Shown here: positions 9,000-17,517 of the stretch, piece after piece | Numbering within the stretch: the first letter of the stretch is position 1 | How the letters are laid out: every line of letters starts with the position of its first letter | Origin: Krasilnikovia cinnamomea | Lineage (GTDB): Bacteria > Actinomycetota > Actinomycetes > Mycobacteriales > Micromonosporaceae | Assembly (NCBI RefSeq): GCF_004217545.1 | Contig: NZ_SHKY01000001.1 | Span: 310,001 to 374,000, forward strand | Direction of reading: 5' to 3' | Length of the DNA stretch: 64,000 nt | Translations under genes and position numbers: made by a program | The notes under the pieces: model-generated | Databases searched by the model: none | Told to the model about the DNA's origin: nothing | Seen by the model: only the letters and a program-made list of their open reading frames with translations

Positions 9000-10055
9000 A
9001 TGCGTACGAAAATGTTGGTGGCCGCGGCCGCCGCGGGTGCTCTGGCCCTCGCCGGGTGTGCGAATACGCCGGTGGCACCGGCCGACTCGGCGGCCGCCGC
9101 GGCGATCGCCGGGCTGGGCGCCGAGCACGTCAAGGTCGGCATGGCGTTCGACATCGGCGGGCGCGGCGACAAGAGCTTCAACGACATGGCCGGTGCGGGG
9201 CTGGACCGGGCCAAGAAGGAGCTCGAGATCGAGGTGACCGAGACGGCGCCCGCCAAGGAGGGCGACGACGTACGCCTCGACACCCTGCGCAAGCTGGTCG
9301 CCGCCGGCAACAACCCGGTGTTCGCCGTCGGCTTCCAGTACGTCAACGCGTTGAAGAAGATCGCCACCGAGCACCCGGAGACGACGTTCGCCATCGTCGA
9401 CGACGACTCGATCGCCGCCGACAACGTGGTGTCGCTGGTCTTCGCCGAGGAGCAGGGGTCCTTCCTGGTCGGCGCGGCCGCCGCGCTGAAGTCGAAGTCC
9501 GGCGTCGTGGGCTACATCGGCGGGGTGCAGATCCCGCTGCTGCAGAAGTTCGAGGCGGGCTTCACGGCGGGCGCCAAGCACGTCAACCCGAAGATCAAGG
9601 TAAAGGTGAAGTACCTGAGCGCCCCGCCGGACTTCAGCGGGTTCGGCGCACCGGACAAGGCGAAGCAGATCGCCGCCGACATGCTGGACGATGGAGCGGA
9701 CGTGATCTACGCGGCCGCCGGTGGCTCCGGTGCGGGCGCGCTGCAGGCGGTGGCCGCCACCGAAGGCGCCGCGTTCGTCGGCGTCGACTCCGACCAGTAC
9801 GCCAGTGCTGACGGGGCCGTGAAGTCCGCGGTGCTGACCTCGATGCTCAAGCGCGTCGACAACGCGGTGTTCCAGGAGATCCAGGCGTTCGTGAAGGGTG
9901 ACCGCGCGGGCGGGGTGCGCCGCTTCGACCTGAAGACCGACGGCGTCGGCTACGCGACGTCGAACTCGGCCCAGATCGCCGGGCTGCAGCCGGAACTGGA
10001 CCAGCTGCGTCAGCAGCTGTACGACGGCCGGATCGTGGCGCCGACCAAGCCCTGA
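9000..10055 (+). CDS. BMP-family (PnrA/Med-like) substrate-binding lipoprotein
   Basis: 351 residues. The N-terminus is a lipoprotein signal peptide with lipobox LAGC (Cys at about residue 20). The mature part matches the BMP/PnrA family of nucleoside or basic-membrane binding proteins (VKVGMAFDIGGRGDKSFNDM, then FAEEQGSFLVGAAAA and VVGYIGGVQIPLLQKFEAGF). Family members usually feed an ABC transporter with two permeases and an ATPase, none of which is nearby. Its only close partner is the chemoreceptor 14 bp upstream, suggesting it may present ligand to that receptor. The purine or nucleoside ligand is family knowledge, not shown here. Confidence 0.9.
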   Translation: MRTKMLVAAAAAGALALAGCANTPVAPADSAAAAAIAGLGAEHVKVGMAFDIGGRGDKSFNDMAGAGLDRAKKELEIEVTETAPAKEGDDVRLDTLRKLVAAGNNPVFAVGFQYVNALKKIATEHPETTFAIVDDDSIAADNVVSLVFAEEQGSFLVGAAAALKSKSGVVGYIGGVQIPLLQKFEAGFTAGAKHVNPKIKVKVKYLSAPPDFSGFGAPDKAKQIAADMLDDGADVIYAAAGGSGAGALQAVAATEGAAFVGVDSDQYASADGAVKSAVLTSMLKRVDNAVFQEIQAFVKGDRAGGVRRFDLKTDGVGYATSNSAQIAGLQPELDQLRQQLYDGRIVAPTKP

Positions 10056-10058
10056 GCG

Positions 10059-10250
10059 TCAGGAGCGCGGCAGGAACCACCAGCCGTCGGCCACGGGCCG
10101 GCGGCTGGTGCCGTCCTGGGGCAGCGCCTCGGCCAGCACCGAGCGGTGGGCGCGGGCGGCGAGGTACTCCGGTTCCCACCCCTCGAACTCGGTGACGATC
10201 TCGACCCGCGGGTCGTCGCCGGGACCCCGCAGCCAGAGTTTGATGCGCAT
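10059..10250 (-). CDS. Small hypothetical protein, 63 residues
   Basis: The product starts MRIKLWLRGPGDDPR and is acidic, with a Trp-rich tail ending GWWFLPRS. ATG 10250 has GAGGGG about eight bases upstream; a GTG six bases earlier (10256) would overlap that site. The gene is convergent with the BMP gene, with three bases between stops, and divergent from the AlpA-like gene. No family was recognised. Confidence 0.6.
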   Translation of the reverse strand: MRIKLWLRGPGDDPRVEIVTEFEGWEPEYLAARAHRSVLAEALPQDGTSRRPVADGWWFLPRS

Positions 10251-10266
10251 GCCCACGCCCCTCTAC

Positions 10267-10280
10267 TAGGCAATAGCCTA
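10267..10280. promoter_or_regulatory. Small inverted repeat between divergent small genes
   Basis: TAGGC-AATA-GCCTA is a perfect 5-bp inverted repeat in an AT-richer pocket between the 63-residue protein gene and the AlpA-like gene. A second loose symmetry, CATA-GCG-TATG, follows at about 10293-10303. It could be an operator for the AlpA-like regulator; the evidence is position only. Confidence 0.35.
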
Positions 10281-10359
10281 TTTCGTACGACCATAGCGTA
10301 TGTGCTGATCGTCCGCTAAGTTCGCACACGACGCCTATGCGGCTGCCTAGCCTGCGATC

Positions 10360-10575
10360 ATGGGTAAGAAGCTGAACCTCATGGGTGCACATGAGATTCG
10401 GGTGCGCCTCGGCGGGATCAGCCGCCAGCGGGCCTACCAGCTCACCAGCCGCCGGGACTTCCCCGCACCGGTGGCCGAGCTGGCGATGGGTAACGTCTGG
10501 CTCGCCGAGGACGTCGAAGCCTGGATCAAGGAACGACGGCGGCCGGTGGCCAGCGACAACGACGACGAGGACTAG
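10360..10575 (+). CDS. AlpA/excisionase-like helix-turn-helix protein
   Basis: 71 residues with a MerR/AlpA-type winged helix (MGAHEIRVRLGGISRQRAYQ, then a tail with VWLAEDVEAWIKERRRP) and an acidic C-terminus. Such proteins bind DNA as small regulators or as recombination directionality factors. No integrase or att site is nearby, so a regulatory role is more likely. No ribosome site precedes ATG 10360, consistent with a leaderless transcript. Confidence 0.8.
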   Translation: MGKKLNLMGAHEIRVRLGGISRQRAYQLTSRRDFPAPVAELAMGNVWLAEDVEAWIKERRRPVASDNDDED

Positions 10576-10871
10576 CTCCGGCGGCCCGACGCAGGCGGAC
10601 CCCCCGATAACCCGCGGCCGGCAGGGCCGCCGGGTCGTCGGCGGCCGGCCGCCCCGGTCGCGCGGCACCCTCCACATCGGCCTGCCGCCGGACGCGGGTT
10701 CCCGCCGCCCGTAATGGCACCACGAGCGCAGCCGGCGCCCGACACACGGTGACGACGGTGAATCGACTTGCGCCGAAGTGACCGCTTCTCGCCGCATTAG
10801 CGCAATGCCGCACGGCCCGCTCAACAGAAACACTCGCGGAACAAGGTCAACTGGCAAATGTTTGTGGTACC
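10576..10871. other. Intergenic stretch without a recognisable gene
   Basis: 296 bp. The first half is GC-rich and holds no convincing coding frame on either strand. The last 100 bp are AT-richer and probably hold the promoter of the methyltransferase gene; TACCGT about seven bases before the GTG could be its -10 box. Confidence 0.5.
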
Positions 10872-11750
10872 GTGCCCGCCGTGACCTTGCGGAAATCAAT
10901 CAATCGAATGCTGCGATCGGTCACCGGCTATGAACTTCGCCCGGCAGGTTCCCCACGCAATGGAGCTGGTGGCCAAAGCGTGAAGGTACCCCCGCGGAGC
11001 CAACCGCCGGTGGTCAAGCCCGCTCCGAAGCCGGCGCCCAAGCCGCAGCTCGAGCTCCCCCATGACTTCGACGAGGCCACAAAAGACACCATCCGCGCGG
11101 TCAAGCCGCGCACGATGACGTCGCCGGAAAAGCTGAACGCACTCGTCAACTCCGTGCGTTACGTCGTTCGCCACCAGATTCCCGGCGACATCGTCGAATG
11201 CGGTGTGTGGCGCGGCGGAAGCATGATGGCAATCGCGAAAACACTCATCGAAGCCGGCGACACGGACCGCCATCTGCACCTCTACGACACATTCGAGGGA
11301 ATGAGCGAGCCGACCGAACACGACCGGCGCTTCGACGGGCGCCCAGCCGCGGAGATGCTGTCGGCGGCGGACCGCAGCGCGGGGATCTGGGCGTACGCGT
11401 CGCTGGAGGACGTGCAGGAGGGGATGCGGGAGTCCGCGTACCCGGCCGACCGGGTCCACTTCTACAAGGGCAAGGTGGAGGACACCATCCCGGCGCACAT
11501 CCCCGACCGGATCAGCATCCTGCGCCTGGACACGGACTGGTACGAGTCGACCCGGCATGAGCTGAAGCACCTCTGGCCCCGCCTGGTCCCCGGCGGCGTG
11601 CTCCTGCTCGACGACTACGGCTGGTGGGACGGCGCCCGCCAGGCCGTGGACGAATGGCTGGAGGAAACCCGGCTGCCCCTGCTGCTGATGCGCATGGACG
11701 AGGGCAGGTTGGCCGTCAAACCACCCGCGAGCTGGGACCACAGCCTCTAA
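10872..11750 (+). CDS. TylF/MycF-family O-methyltransferase
   Basis: 292 residues. After an N-terminal Pro/Lys-rich linker (about 35-65), the catalytic domain shows the TylF signature: IVECGVWRGGSMMAIA (SAM site), LHLYDTFEGMSEP, ISILRLDTDWYEST and a metal-site region VLLLDDYGWWDGARQAV. Family members methylate sugar hydroxyls on macrolides and polysaccharides in a Mg-dependent way. No glycosyltransferase or polyketide genes are nearby, so the acceptor is unknown. The start could be GTG 10872 or GTG 10881. The gene runs tail to tail into the repeat protein at 11747 with a 4-bp overlap. Confidence 0.88.
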   Translation: MPAVTLRKSINRMLRSVTGYELRPAGSPRNGAGGQSVKVPPRSQPPVVKPAPKPAPKPQLELPHDFDEATKDTIRAVKPRTMTSPEKLNALVNSVRYVVRHQIPGDIVECGVWRGGSMMAIAKTLIEAGDTDRHLHLYDTFEGMSEPTEHDRRFDGRPAAEMLSAADRSAGIWAYASLEDVQEGMRESAYPADRVHFYKGKVEDTIPAHIPDRISILRLDTDWYESTRHELKHLWPRLVPGGVLLLDDYGWWDGARQAVDEWLEETRLPLLLMRMDEGRLAVKPPASWDHSL

Positions 11751-12025
11751 GCCGGCTCTTCGTCATCCCCCGCCGCCAGCTCGGCCAGCACATCCGCCGC
11801 GTCGCTGCTGCCGGCACCGGCGAGCCGACGAAGTTCCGCGGTGTCGCGACGCTCGCCCGCGAGCTGGACGAGCTCATCGACGGCGTCGCTGCTGCCGGCG
11901 TCCGCGAGACGGCGCAGCTCCGCCAGGTCACCGCGCTCGCCGGCCAGCTCAACCAACTGGTCCACCGCGTCTCGATCCCCGTTCGCGGCCCGCGCCCGCA
12001 GGTCCGACAGCTCACGATCAGTCAT
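11747..12025 (-). CDS. Small helical-repeat protein
   Basis: 92 residues made of about three copies of a 28-residue unit around DAVDxLVELAGERGD and AELRRLADAGSS, resembling TPR/Sel1-like or HEAT-like helical pairs. It is strongly acidic at the C-terminus (GDDEEPA). A GAGGGGG site lies about nine bases before ATG 12025. The repeats are conserved at DNA level too, so they arose by internal duplication. It is probably a protein-protein interaction module; the partner is unknown. Confidence 0.7.
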   Translation of the reverse strand: MTDRELSDLRARAANGDRDAVDQLVELAGERGDLAELRRLADAGSSDAVDELVQLAGERRDTAELRRLAGAGSSDAADVLAELAAGDDEEPA

Positions 12026-12149
12026 GGCGCCTACCCCCTCAGGTGCTCGGCGTCAGCGTAGACCGCCGAATGCCCGGCGGGCCGCATCACTGGGCCGGCC
12101 TCTGGCCCGCCGCGAACCCGCGTGACGCGTACGTGCGACCGGCACGCGG

Positions 12150-12260
12150 CTAGCGCTTGCGCTCCTGCCGCAACGCGGCCACCGCCACCAACGCGCCGAA
12201 TCCGATCAACGCGACCAAGAACAGGCAGACCAACAGCTGCCATGGCGCTATCCCACCCAT
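12150..12260 (-). CDS. Single-pass small membrane protein, 36 residues
   Basis: The frame begins MGGIAPWQLLVCLFLVALI, continues as an uninterrupted hydrophobic helix to about residue 29 and ends in a basic RQERKR tail, the layout of a one-pass membrane peptide with the C-terminus inside. No ribosome site is seen, but TAGGCT lies about nine bases before the ATG, as in leaderless transcripts. The gene is too short for most gene callers. Function unknown. Confidence 0.55.
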   Translation of the reverse strand: MGGIAPWQLLVCLFLVALIGFGALVAVAALRQERKR

Positions 12261-12531
12261 GACGACGAAGCCTAGATCAACAACAACACCGCAGAACACG
12301 AGCCGGGTACGGTCGAACTCGCCGGCCCTTCGAGCCGAGGTCAGGCCAAAGGACCCGACCTGCTGGCCACTGTCGAGAGCTCGGCAGGCGAAACAGGCCG
12401 CCCCCGGTGGACGCCCGACGTGCTGGCGAGTTTCAGCCCGCCATCCCGACTCCCTGCCCTATGACGAGGCAACGCCATGGATGTCGATGCCTCTGGACGT
12501 GGGCGTCGATCACTTCAGGTGTCGCGTGGCG

Positions 12532-13635
12532 TTATCCCACGGCCGCCAGGAAGTCCGAGTAGAACAGGCCCAGGCCGATCGCCACGCAGATGCCGGCCAC
12601 GATCCAGAACCGGACCACGATGTTGACCTCGCTCCAGCCGGCCAGCTCGAAGTGATGGTGCAGCGGCGCCATCCGGAACACCCGCTTGCCGGTGGTCTTG
12701 AACGAGATGATCTGGATGACCACGGACATCGTGACGATCACGAACAGGCCGCCGATGATGACCGACAGCAGCGTGGTCCGGGTCGCCACGGCCAGGCCGC
12801 CGATCAGCCCACCCAGCCCGAGCGCGCCCGTATCCCCCATGATGATCCGCGCGGGCGAGGTGTTCCACCACAGGAAACCCACGCACGCGGCCGCCGCCGC
12901 AGCCGCGATCATCGCGATCTCCAGCGGATCCCGCACCTGGTAGCAGTAGTCGTTGACCCGGGCGTAGTCGCTGTCACCACACCAGTGCCGGTACTGCCAG
13001 AAGCCGATCAGCGCGTACGCCCCGAGCACCAGGATCGACGCACCCGTGGCCAGGCCATCGAGGCCGTCAGCCAGGTTCACCCCGTTCGACATCGACATGA
13101 TCACGAAGACGAAGACCAGCACCGAGCCGACCTTGCCCACGTCCAGCAGGCTGACGTCCCGAATGAACGAGATGTACTCGCTGGCCACCGTCTCGCCGTT
13201 GGTGCTCGGCACGTACAGCGCCGCGACGCCGAAGCCGCCGCCGACGATCAACTGGCCGAGCAGCTTGCCCTTCGCGCTCAGCCCGTCCGAGTTGCGCCGG
13301 CGCACCTTGAGGAAGTCGTCGAGGAAGCCGACCACGCCGCAGAAGACGAACAACCCGAGCAGCACCAGCGCCGTCATGGTCGGGCGTTCCTGGGCGATCT
13401 GCCGCTCCGGCAAGGTGGTCAGGGCGACGTGCCCGGCCACGTACGCAATGACGGTGGCCGCGATGAACGCCACCCCGCCCATCGTGGGCGTGCCCTTCTT
13501 GCCCTGGTGGGACGCCGGCCCGAGGACCCGGATGGGCTGCCCGGCCTTCAACGCGGCGAAGACCCGGATCGCGACCGGGGTGCCGAACAGCGAGATGACG
13601 AAGGCAACCGCCGCCGCAACGATGACCGCCCTCAC
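12532..13635 (-). CDS. mraY: Phospho-N-acetylmuramoyl-pentapeptide transferase, stand-alone mraY
   Basis: 367 residues with about ten membrane segments. It transfers phospho-MurNAc-pentapeptide to undecaprenyl phosphate, making lipid I at the inner face of the membrane. Signatures present are KKGTPTMGG, the catalytic FLDDFLKV aspartates, [13 protein letters not shown] and [12 protein letters not shown]. The residues look intact, so the enzyme should be active. It is notable that no mur, fts or other cell-wall genes flank it; in most bacteria mraY sits between murF and murD. It may be the sole copy moved elsewhere or a second copy, which one window cannot tell. Start is GTG 13635, overlapping the stop of a 41-residue frame by GTGA. 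Confidence 0.93.
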   Translation of the reverse strand: MRAVIVAAAVAFVISLFGTPVAIRVFAALKAGQPIRVLGPASHQGKKGTPTMGGVAFIAATVIAYVAGHVALTTLPERQIAQERPTMTALVLLGLFVFCGVVGFLDDFLKVRRRNSDGLSAKGKLLGQLIVGGGFGVAALYVPSTNGETVASEYISFIRDVSLLDVGKVGSVLVFVFVIMSMSNGVNLADGLDGLATGASILVLGAYALIGFWQYRHWCGDSDYARVNDYCYQVRDPLEIAMIAAAAAAACVGFLWWNTSPARIIMGDTGALGLGGLIGGLAVATRTTLLSVIIGGLFVIVTMSVVIQIISFKTTGKRVFRMAPLHHHFELAGWSEVNIVVRFWIVAGICVAIGLGLFYSDFLAAVG

Positions 13636-13757
13636 GGTCTAGCCTCCACGGGATCCGGACTTCTCCCGGCGTCCCAGAGAACCCGGAGCGTCGACCCGAG
13701 CTGGCCGTACGGATCGTCCTTCGCGAGATCATCGATCACGGGACACGAGCTTGCCAT
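13632..13757 (-). CDS. Possible 41-residue leader ORF coupled to mraY
   Basis: The frame from ATG 13757 ([20 protein letters not shown] onward) ends with a TGA that shares GTGA with the mraY start, the arrangement used for translational coupling. The sequence looks protein-like (alternating charged and hydrophobic, a helical [12 protein letters not shown] stretch). No ribosome site precedes the ATG; GTG 13739 is an alternative start. It might be a genuine leader peptide or a remnant of a lost upstream gene. Low confidence. Confidence 0.3.
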   Translation of the reverse strand: MASSCPVIDDLAKDDPYGQLGSTLRVLWDAGRSPDPVEARP

Positions 13758-13914
13758 CCGAGAGCAAGAGGCCCGACCGGTGATCTTGCCTTGCTCGTCC
13801 GTCCGGCTGTCGAGCCGTCACCGGCCCGCTACGGCTGTCGGCGCCGTGCCGCGGCCGGGTTTGTCGGTCCGGCTGTCGGCCAAGCCGAGCGCGTCCGCGG
13901 CCGTCCTTCGCCTC

Positions 13915-14457
13915 TCAATGCCAGTAGCGTTCGTAGACCTGTCGGGCCAGCAGCACCGGGCTACCCAGCCGGGCGGCGAGACTCACCGCGTCGTTGACCC
14001 CGGCCTCGATGCCCGGGGCGGCTTCCTGGTTACGAAACCTCTGCTCGGCGGTCTGCGGCACGATGAGCCGCCAGGCCTGATTTCTGTCCGACGGATGGGC
14101 CGCAGGCCATATCCGCATCACCGCGCCGCCTGCGGCGACCACGGCACGCTTCTCCAGGGTGTACAGCTGCGTGTGACCCATCGGGACGGCGATGTCGTGG
14201 CCCCAGGGCTCTTCGACACCGCGCATCGTGCAGGTGAAGCCCCAATTTGTGGCGTAGATCAACGACGTCTCGTCGTGGGTCACGTCGAACGCGGGAAGGC
14301 CGTCCGCGAACGGCCCGTCGTACGCATACGTCGATAGGTACGGAGGGGTGAAGGACGTGGCGTCCGGGGACGTCCAGGCCGTGCTGTCGGTGATCTGGCC
14401 GAGGTCGAGTGTCACCAGTTCATGATCGCATCGGCGGGCTGGTGGGTGCTTGCTCAT
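13915..14457 (-). CDS. Hypothetical protein, 180 residues
   Basis: A soluble protein starting MSKHPPARRCDHELVTLDLG, rich in aromatic residues (YLSTYAYDGPF, TNWGFTCTMRG) and ending LLARQVYERYWH. No family was recognised. ATG 14457 was chosen because the upstream sequence lacks coding character; an internal GTG at VTLDLG is another possible start. It lies 60 bp downstream of a small membrane protein gene on the same strand. Confidence 0.6.
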   Translation of the reverse strand: MSKHPPARRCDHELVTLDLGQITDSTAWTSPDATSFTPPYLSTYAYDGPFADGLPAFDVTHDETSLIYATNWGFTCTMRGVEEPWGHDIAVPMGHTQLYTLEKRAVVAAGGAVMRIWPAAHPSDRNQAWRLIVPQTAEQRFRNQEAAPGIEAGVNDAVSLAARLGSPVLLARQVYERYWH

Positions 14458-14519
14458 GACGGGCGTGGGGTGGACTGATGACGGGCAACGCTGCTGACGC
14501 ACGTACTGACCAGCGACCG

Positions 14520-14837
14520 TTAGTCGAACGTCAGAAGAGGCCAGCTCATCAGCGGCTGCACCGACCCAGCGACAGTCATCACCAGCCCCACCGAAGCGAG
14601 CCCAGATGCCCGCCGTGGCGTGGTAGCCGCACGGGAGCGATTCCATAGCAACAACGCGACCGGATACCCCACCAATGCAGGACCGGCGAATCGCAGCAAA
14701 GATAAGAGGTCGTCTCCCCGATGGAGAGTCGCTACGGTCGCCCCCACCAGCGGCAGCGCAGCACCTAATGCCACGAGTGCCGTTGTAGTCCGCAAAGTCG
14801 TAGGTATCAGTCCGAATCCAGGTCTATCAATACTCAT
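14520..14837 (-). CDS. Small membrane protein, 105 residues
   Basis: Two or three hydrophobic segments are visible (ALVALGAALPLVGATVA at about 20-37, ALVGYPVALLLWNRSR at about 52-67, GLVMTVAGSVQPLMSW near the end). No family was recognised. ATG 14837 gives the product MSIDRPGFGLIP. The region is AT-richer than its neighbours, as often seen in accessory genes. Confidence 0.55.
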   Translation of the reverse strand: MSIDRPGFGLIPTTLRTTTALVALGAALPLVGATVATLHRGDDLLSLLRFAGPALVGYPVALLLWNRSRAATTPRRASGLASVGLVMTVAGSVQPLMSWPLLTFD

Positions 14838-14849
14838 TCCGGCACAGTA

Positions 14850-14930
14850 GCGAGGCCGATCCACCGGTATCGCCGCGTACGCAGCGAGGCCGATCCACCG
14901 AGCTCGCCGCGTACGCGGCCACAGCGAGGC
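14850..14930. repeat. 34-bp tandem repeat, two copies plus a fragment
   Basis: Copies at 14850-14883 and 14884-14917 share GCGAGGCCGATCCACCG and CGCCGCGTACGC and differ at only four positions. A third fragment, GCGAGGC, follows at 14924. They sit between the small membrane protein gene and the gene at 15036, where they could carry regulatory sites or simply be slippage products. Confidence 0.7.
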
Positions 14931-15035
14931 GCCATGACCGAGCGCGGAAGCGGCAGCTCCGGATGCCGCGGACGCTTTGCTTCGCGGACTGCCGACACCT
15001 GCGCCCGGACGGCTCGGCGTTCTAGTCTCTTGGCC

Positions 15036-15782
15036 ATGGTCGATTATGTACGCCAGGCTGTTCTCGCCGACTTTCCGGTCGATCTTGGCGTAGCCGCGCA
15101 GGTGGTCGGCTTGGCGGAGCGGGGACTGGTGACGGTTCGCCGCGACGATGGCCTTCTCATCCTTGCCCGGCGTGGCCCGGCCGACGCGGCGGGGTTGTCG
15201 GCCACTGACCAAGTATTGCTGGTCGAGTTGGCGTCGGCGTCCCGGGCGGCAGCTGGCGAGTGGCAGTTGAGCAGGCACCGGTTCGGTCGCATCGGCCGCC
15301 GACTGGCGGGGCGGGCTCGCGCTGAACTGCGGGCGGCGGGGCTGCTGAAGGCCCGGCCGACGGTCCCGACGAAGATTGCGCTGGCGGTAGCCGTCGTCGC
15401 CGGACTCGGCAGCGCCGTCTGGGTTGCCCGCGACGGCGACGGTGGCCGGCTCATCGCCGGCGGGTTCATCGCGCTGTGTGTGCTGTCCCTGGCTTGGGTG
15501 CTGTACGACATCCTTCGTCAACGGATCCGTCCCACTGCGGCGGGCCGGGACGCGCTGGCCGCGGCGCAGGAGCTGCCCGAGCTGCACCAGCTGGCTCCGC
15601 TGCTCGTGGCCCGGCGCTGGAAGGAGTGGACTGGACTCAGCCGTGACACCGCGCCTGACTGGCTGACCGGGGTGCCATGGTCGCCCGGTCCCGACATCAC
15701 CGCGCGGACGGCGACGCTCAACCAGGTGCTGGGTGACATTCGGATGGCGTTTCGGGAGCCGGTCGACCACGGCGACCATTGA
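15036..15782 (+). CDS. Membrane protein resembling the DUF2207 C-terminal part
   Basis: 248 residues. The N-terminal 110 residues are soluble with a winged-helix feel (GLAERGLVTVRRDDGLLILA, then GRARAELRAAGLLKARP). Two membrane helices follow at about 115-132 and 142-160, then a soluble tail (PTAAGRDALAAAQELPELHQ). The order resembles the C-terminal region of DUF2207 proteins, which carry two helices inside a helical domain; this link is tentative. ATG 15036 has no clear ribosome site but TAGTCT lies nine bases before it, suggesting a leaderless start. Confidence 0.6.
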   Translation: MVDYVRQAVLADFPVDLGVAAQVVGLAERGLVTVRRDDGLLILARRGPADAAGLSATDQVLLVELASASRAAAGEWQLSRHRFGRIGRRLAGRARAELRAAGLLKARPTVPTKIALAVAVVAGLGSAVWVARDGDGGRLIAGGFIALCVLSLAWVLYDILRQRIRPTAAGRDALAAAQELPELHQLAPLLVARRWKEWTGLSRDTAPDWLTGVPWSPGPDITARTATLNQVLGDIRMAFREPVDHGDH

Positions 15783-15881
15783 CCGGCAGGTACCTGTGCC
15801 CACTGAGGAGCTTAGCCGCGTGAGCACGCTGCGGGTCCAGTGGTGCCCCTGGCCGGTGTCCGCGGGGTGATGCTGGGGCGT

Positions 15882-17483
15882 TCAGGTGATGTCGCGGTCG
15901 CGGTAGGCGCGGGGCAGGTGTTCACGGGGGGTGCCGGTGGCGACGCGGTTGCGTCCTTGGTGTTTGGCGGCGTAGAGGTTGCGGTCGGCGCTGGCGAGGG
16001 TGGCTGCCTGGGTGGGGGGCGCGGTTTCGCTGGTAGCGGCGGCGCCGATGCTGACGGTGACGGGCAGGCCGGCGGTGGTGTGGTGCCAGTCGTGGGTGCT
16101 GATGGTGTGCCGGATGTGGTCGAGGATGCTGGCCGCGACGTCGAGGGGGGTGCCGGGTAGGGCGAGCAGGAATTCTTCGCCGCCGAGGCGGGCGGTGAAC
16201 CCGTTGGGGATGGCGGCGGTGAGTTCGGTTTCGAGGATCTTGGCGACCTGGATGAGGACCTGGTCGCCGGTGTCGTGGGAGAGGGTGTCGTTGATGCGTT
16301 TGAAGTGGTCGATGTCGGCGATGGCGAGCGTGAGGTGAGGGTCGCCGGTGATGAGGGCGGGCAGTTTTTCGTCGGCGTAGCGGCGGTTGGGCAGACCGGT
16401 GAGGGGGTCGCGGCGGGCTTGTTCGCGGTATTGGTCGGCTTGCTGGCGGGCCTCGGTGGTTTCGAACACGGCATGCCGGGCCTGGGCTTGGGCTTCGCGC
16501 TCTCTTGAAGCCAGGTTTTCCTTGGCGGTGGTGAACGCTTTCAGTTCGGCGAATGCGGCGGTGTGCTCGCCGCGGGCGGCGTGCAGTTCGGCCTGTTCCT
16601 CGTGGATCTGGGCCAGGAGTTCTTGGAGTCCACGTTCGGCGCACAGTTCGCGGCAGGCGTCCAGGTTCTGCTGGGCCTGGACGAGGTCGCCGAGGCCGCG
16701 CCGGGCGCGCGCCAGGGTGAGCTGGTAGAAGGCTAGATCAGCGGCGTTCTCGACGTGTCCGGCTTCGTGCCGGGCGATGCACGTCAGCATCGATTGCTCG
16801 GCTGCGGCGTAATCCCCGCTGGCGGCCTGGATCTCCGCGATCGTGTGCAGTTTCACGGGATCGAGTTCGATGCTGTGCGCGTCGGCGGCTGCCGCCATCC
16901 GGTCGGTGACTTCGCGGGCTTGGGCTAGATTGCCGAGCTCGTACTCGTAGTACGCCCAGTTGTTGAGCACCACCGCCAGCAGGTTCCACCGCTGTTCTTT
17001 GCGCGCCTGGTCCTCGGTCTGCCGGTAGCGCTGCCGTGCCGAATCCATCGCGCCGGTCGCGGCGAGTGCGTCGCACAGCCGGATGCGGAGCGTGATCTGC
17101 AGGTCCGTGGGGGCGGTCTCGTCGAGCAGTTGGACCGCGCTCAGCGCGTGCTCCAGTTGTCTGGCCCCGTCGCCGGCGTACTGGTGGATGTCCGCGCAGG
17201 CCCCGTGCGCGCGGGCTTCCAGCAGGCGCTCGTCGTGGCGGGCGGCCCAGTGCAGGATGTCGTAGAACTCCCGGGCGACCCCCGCGGTCTCGCCGGTCCT
17301 AAAGCTCATACATACCCGCCGGAGGCGGGCGCGCATCACCAGCGCCTCGTCGCCCAGCGCCATGGCCTGCCGCTCCAGCCGGGCCGCGGCGGCCAGGCTG
17401 GCCGCGGGGTCCGTGACGAACTGCTCTTCCATCGCCAGCAGGGCAGCCGACAACGCCTCAGCACCCATGACGCTACCGTCCAT
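15882..17483 (-). CDS. TPR-GGDEF diguanylate cyclase
   Basis: 533 residues with no membrane segment. Residues about 20-350 are helical TPR-like repeats, and about 365-525 form a GGDEF domain with intact RLGGEEFLLALPG, so it should make cyclic di-GMP in the cytoplasm. There is no EAL domain. An excellent GGAGGT seven bases before ATG 17483 fixes the start. The GGDEF half uses a narrow set of codons that differ from the TPR half. A GCCGATGG box upstream (17518-17525) could be a sigma28/WhiG-type promoter. Confidence 0.9.
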   Translation of the reverse strand: MDGSVMGAEALSAALLAMEEQFVTDPAASLAAAARLERQAMALGDEALVMRARLRRVCMSFRTGETAGVAREFYDILHWAARHDERLLEARAHGACADIHQYAGDGARQLEHALSAVQLLDETAPTDLQITLRIRLCDALAATGAMDSARQRYRQTEDQARKEQRWNLLAVVLNNWAYYEYELGNLAQAREVTDRMAAAADAHSIELDPVKLHTIAEIQAASGDYAAAEQSMLTCIARHEAGHVENAADLAFYQLTLARARRGLGDLVQAQQNLDACRELCAERGLQELLAQIHEEQAELHAARGEHTAAFAELKAFTTAKENLASREREAQAQARHAVFETTEARQQADQYREQARRDPLTGLPNRRYADEKLPALITGDPHLTLAIADIDHFKRINDTLSHDTGDQVLIQVAKILETELTAAIPNGFTARLGGEEFLLALPGTPLDVAASILDHIRHTISTHDWHHTTAGLPVTVSIGAAATSETAPPTQAATLASADRNLYAAKHQGRNRVATGTPREHLPRAYRDRDIT

Positions 17484-17517
17484 CGGCCCCACCTCCGGGT
17501 CCCAGCGATACGATTTG

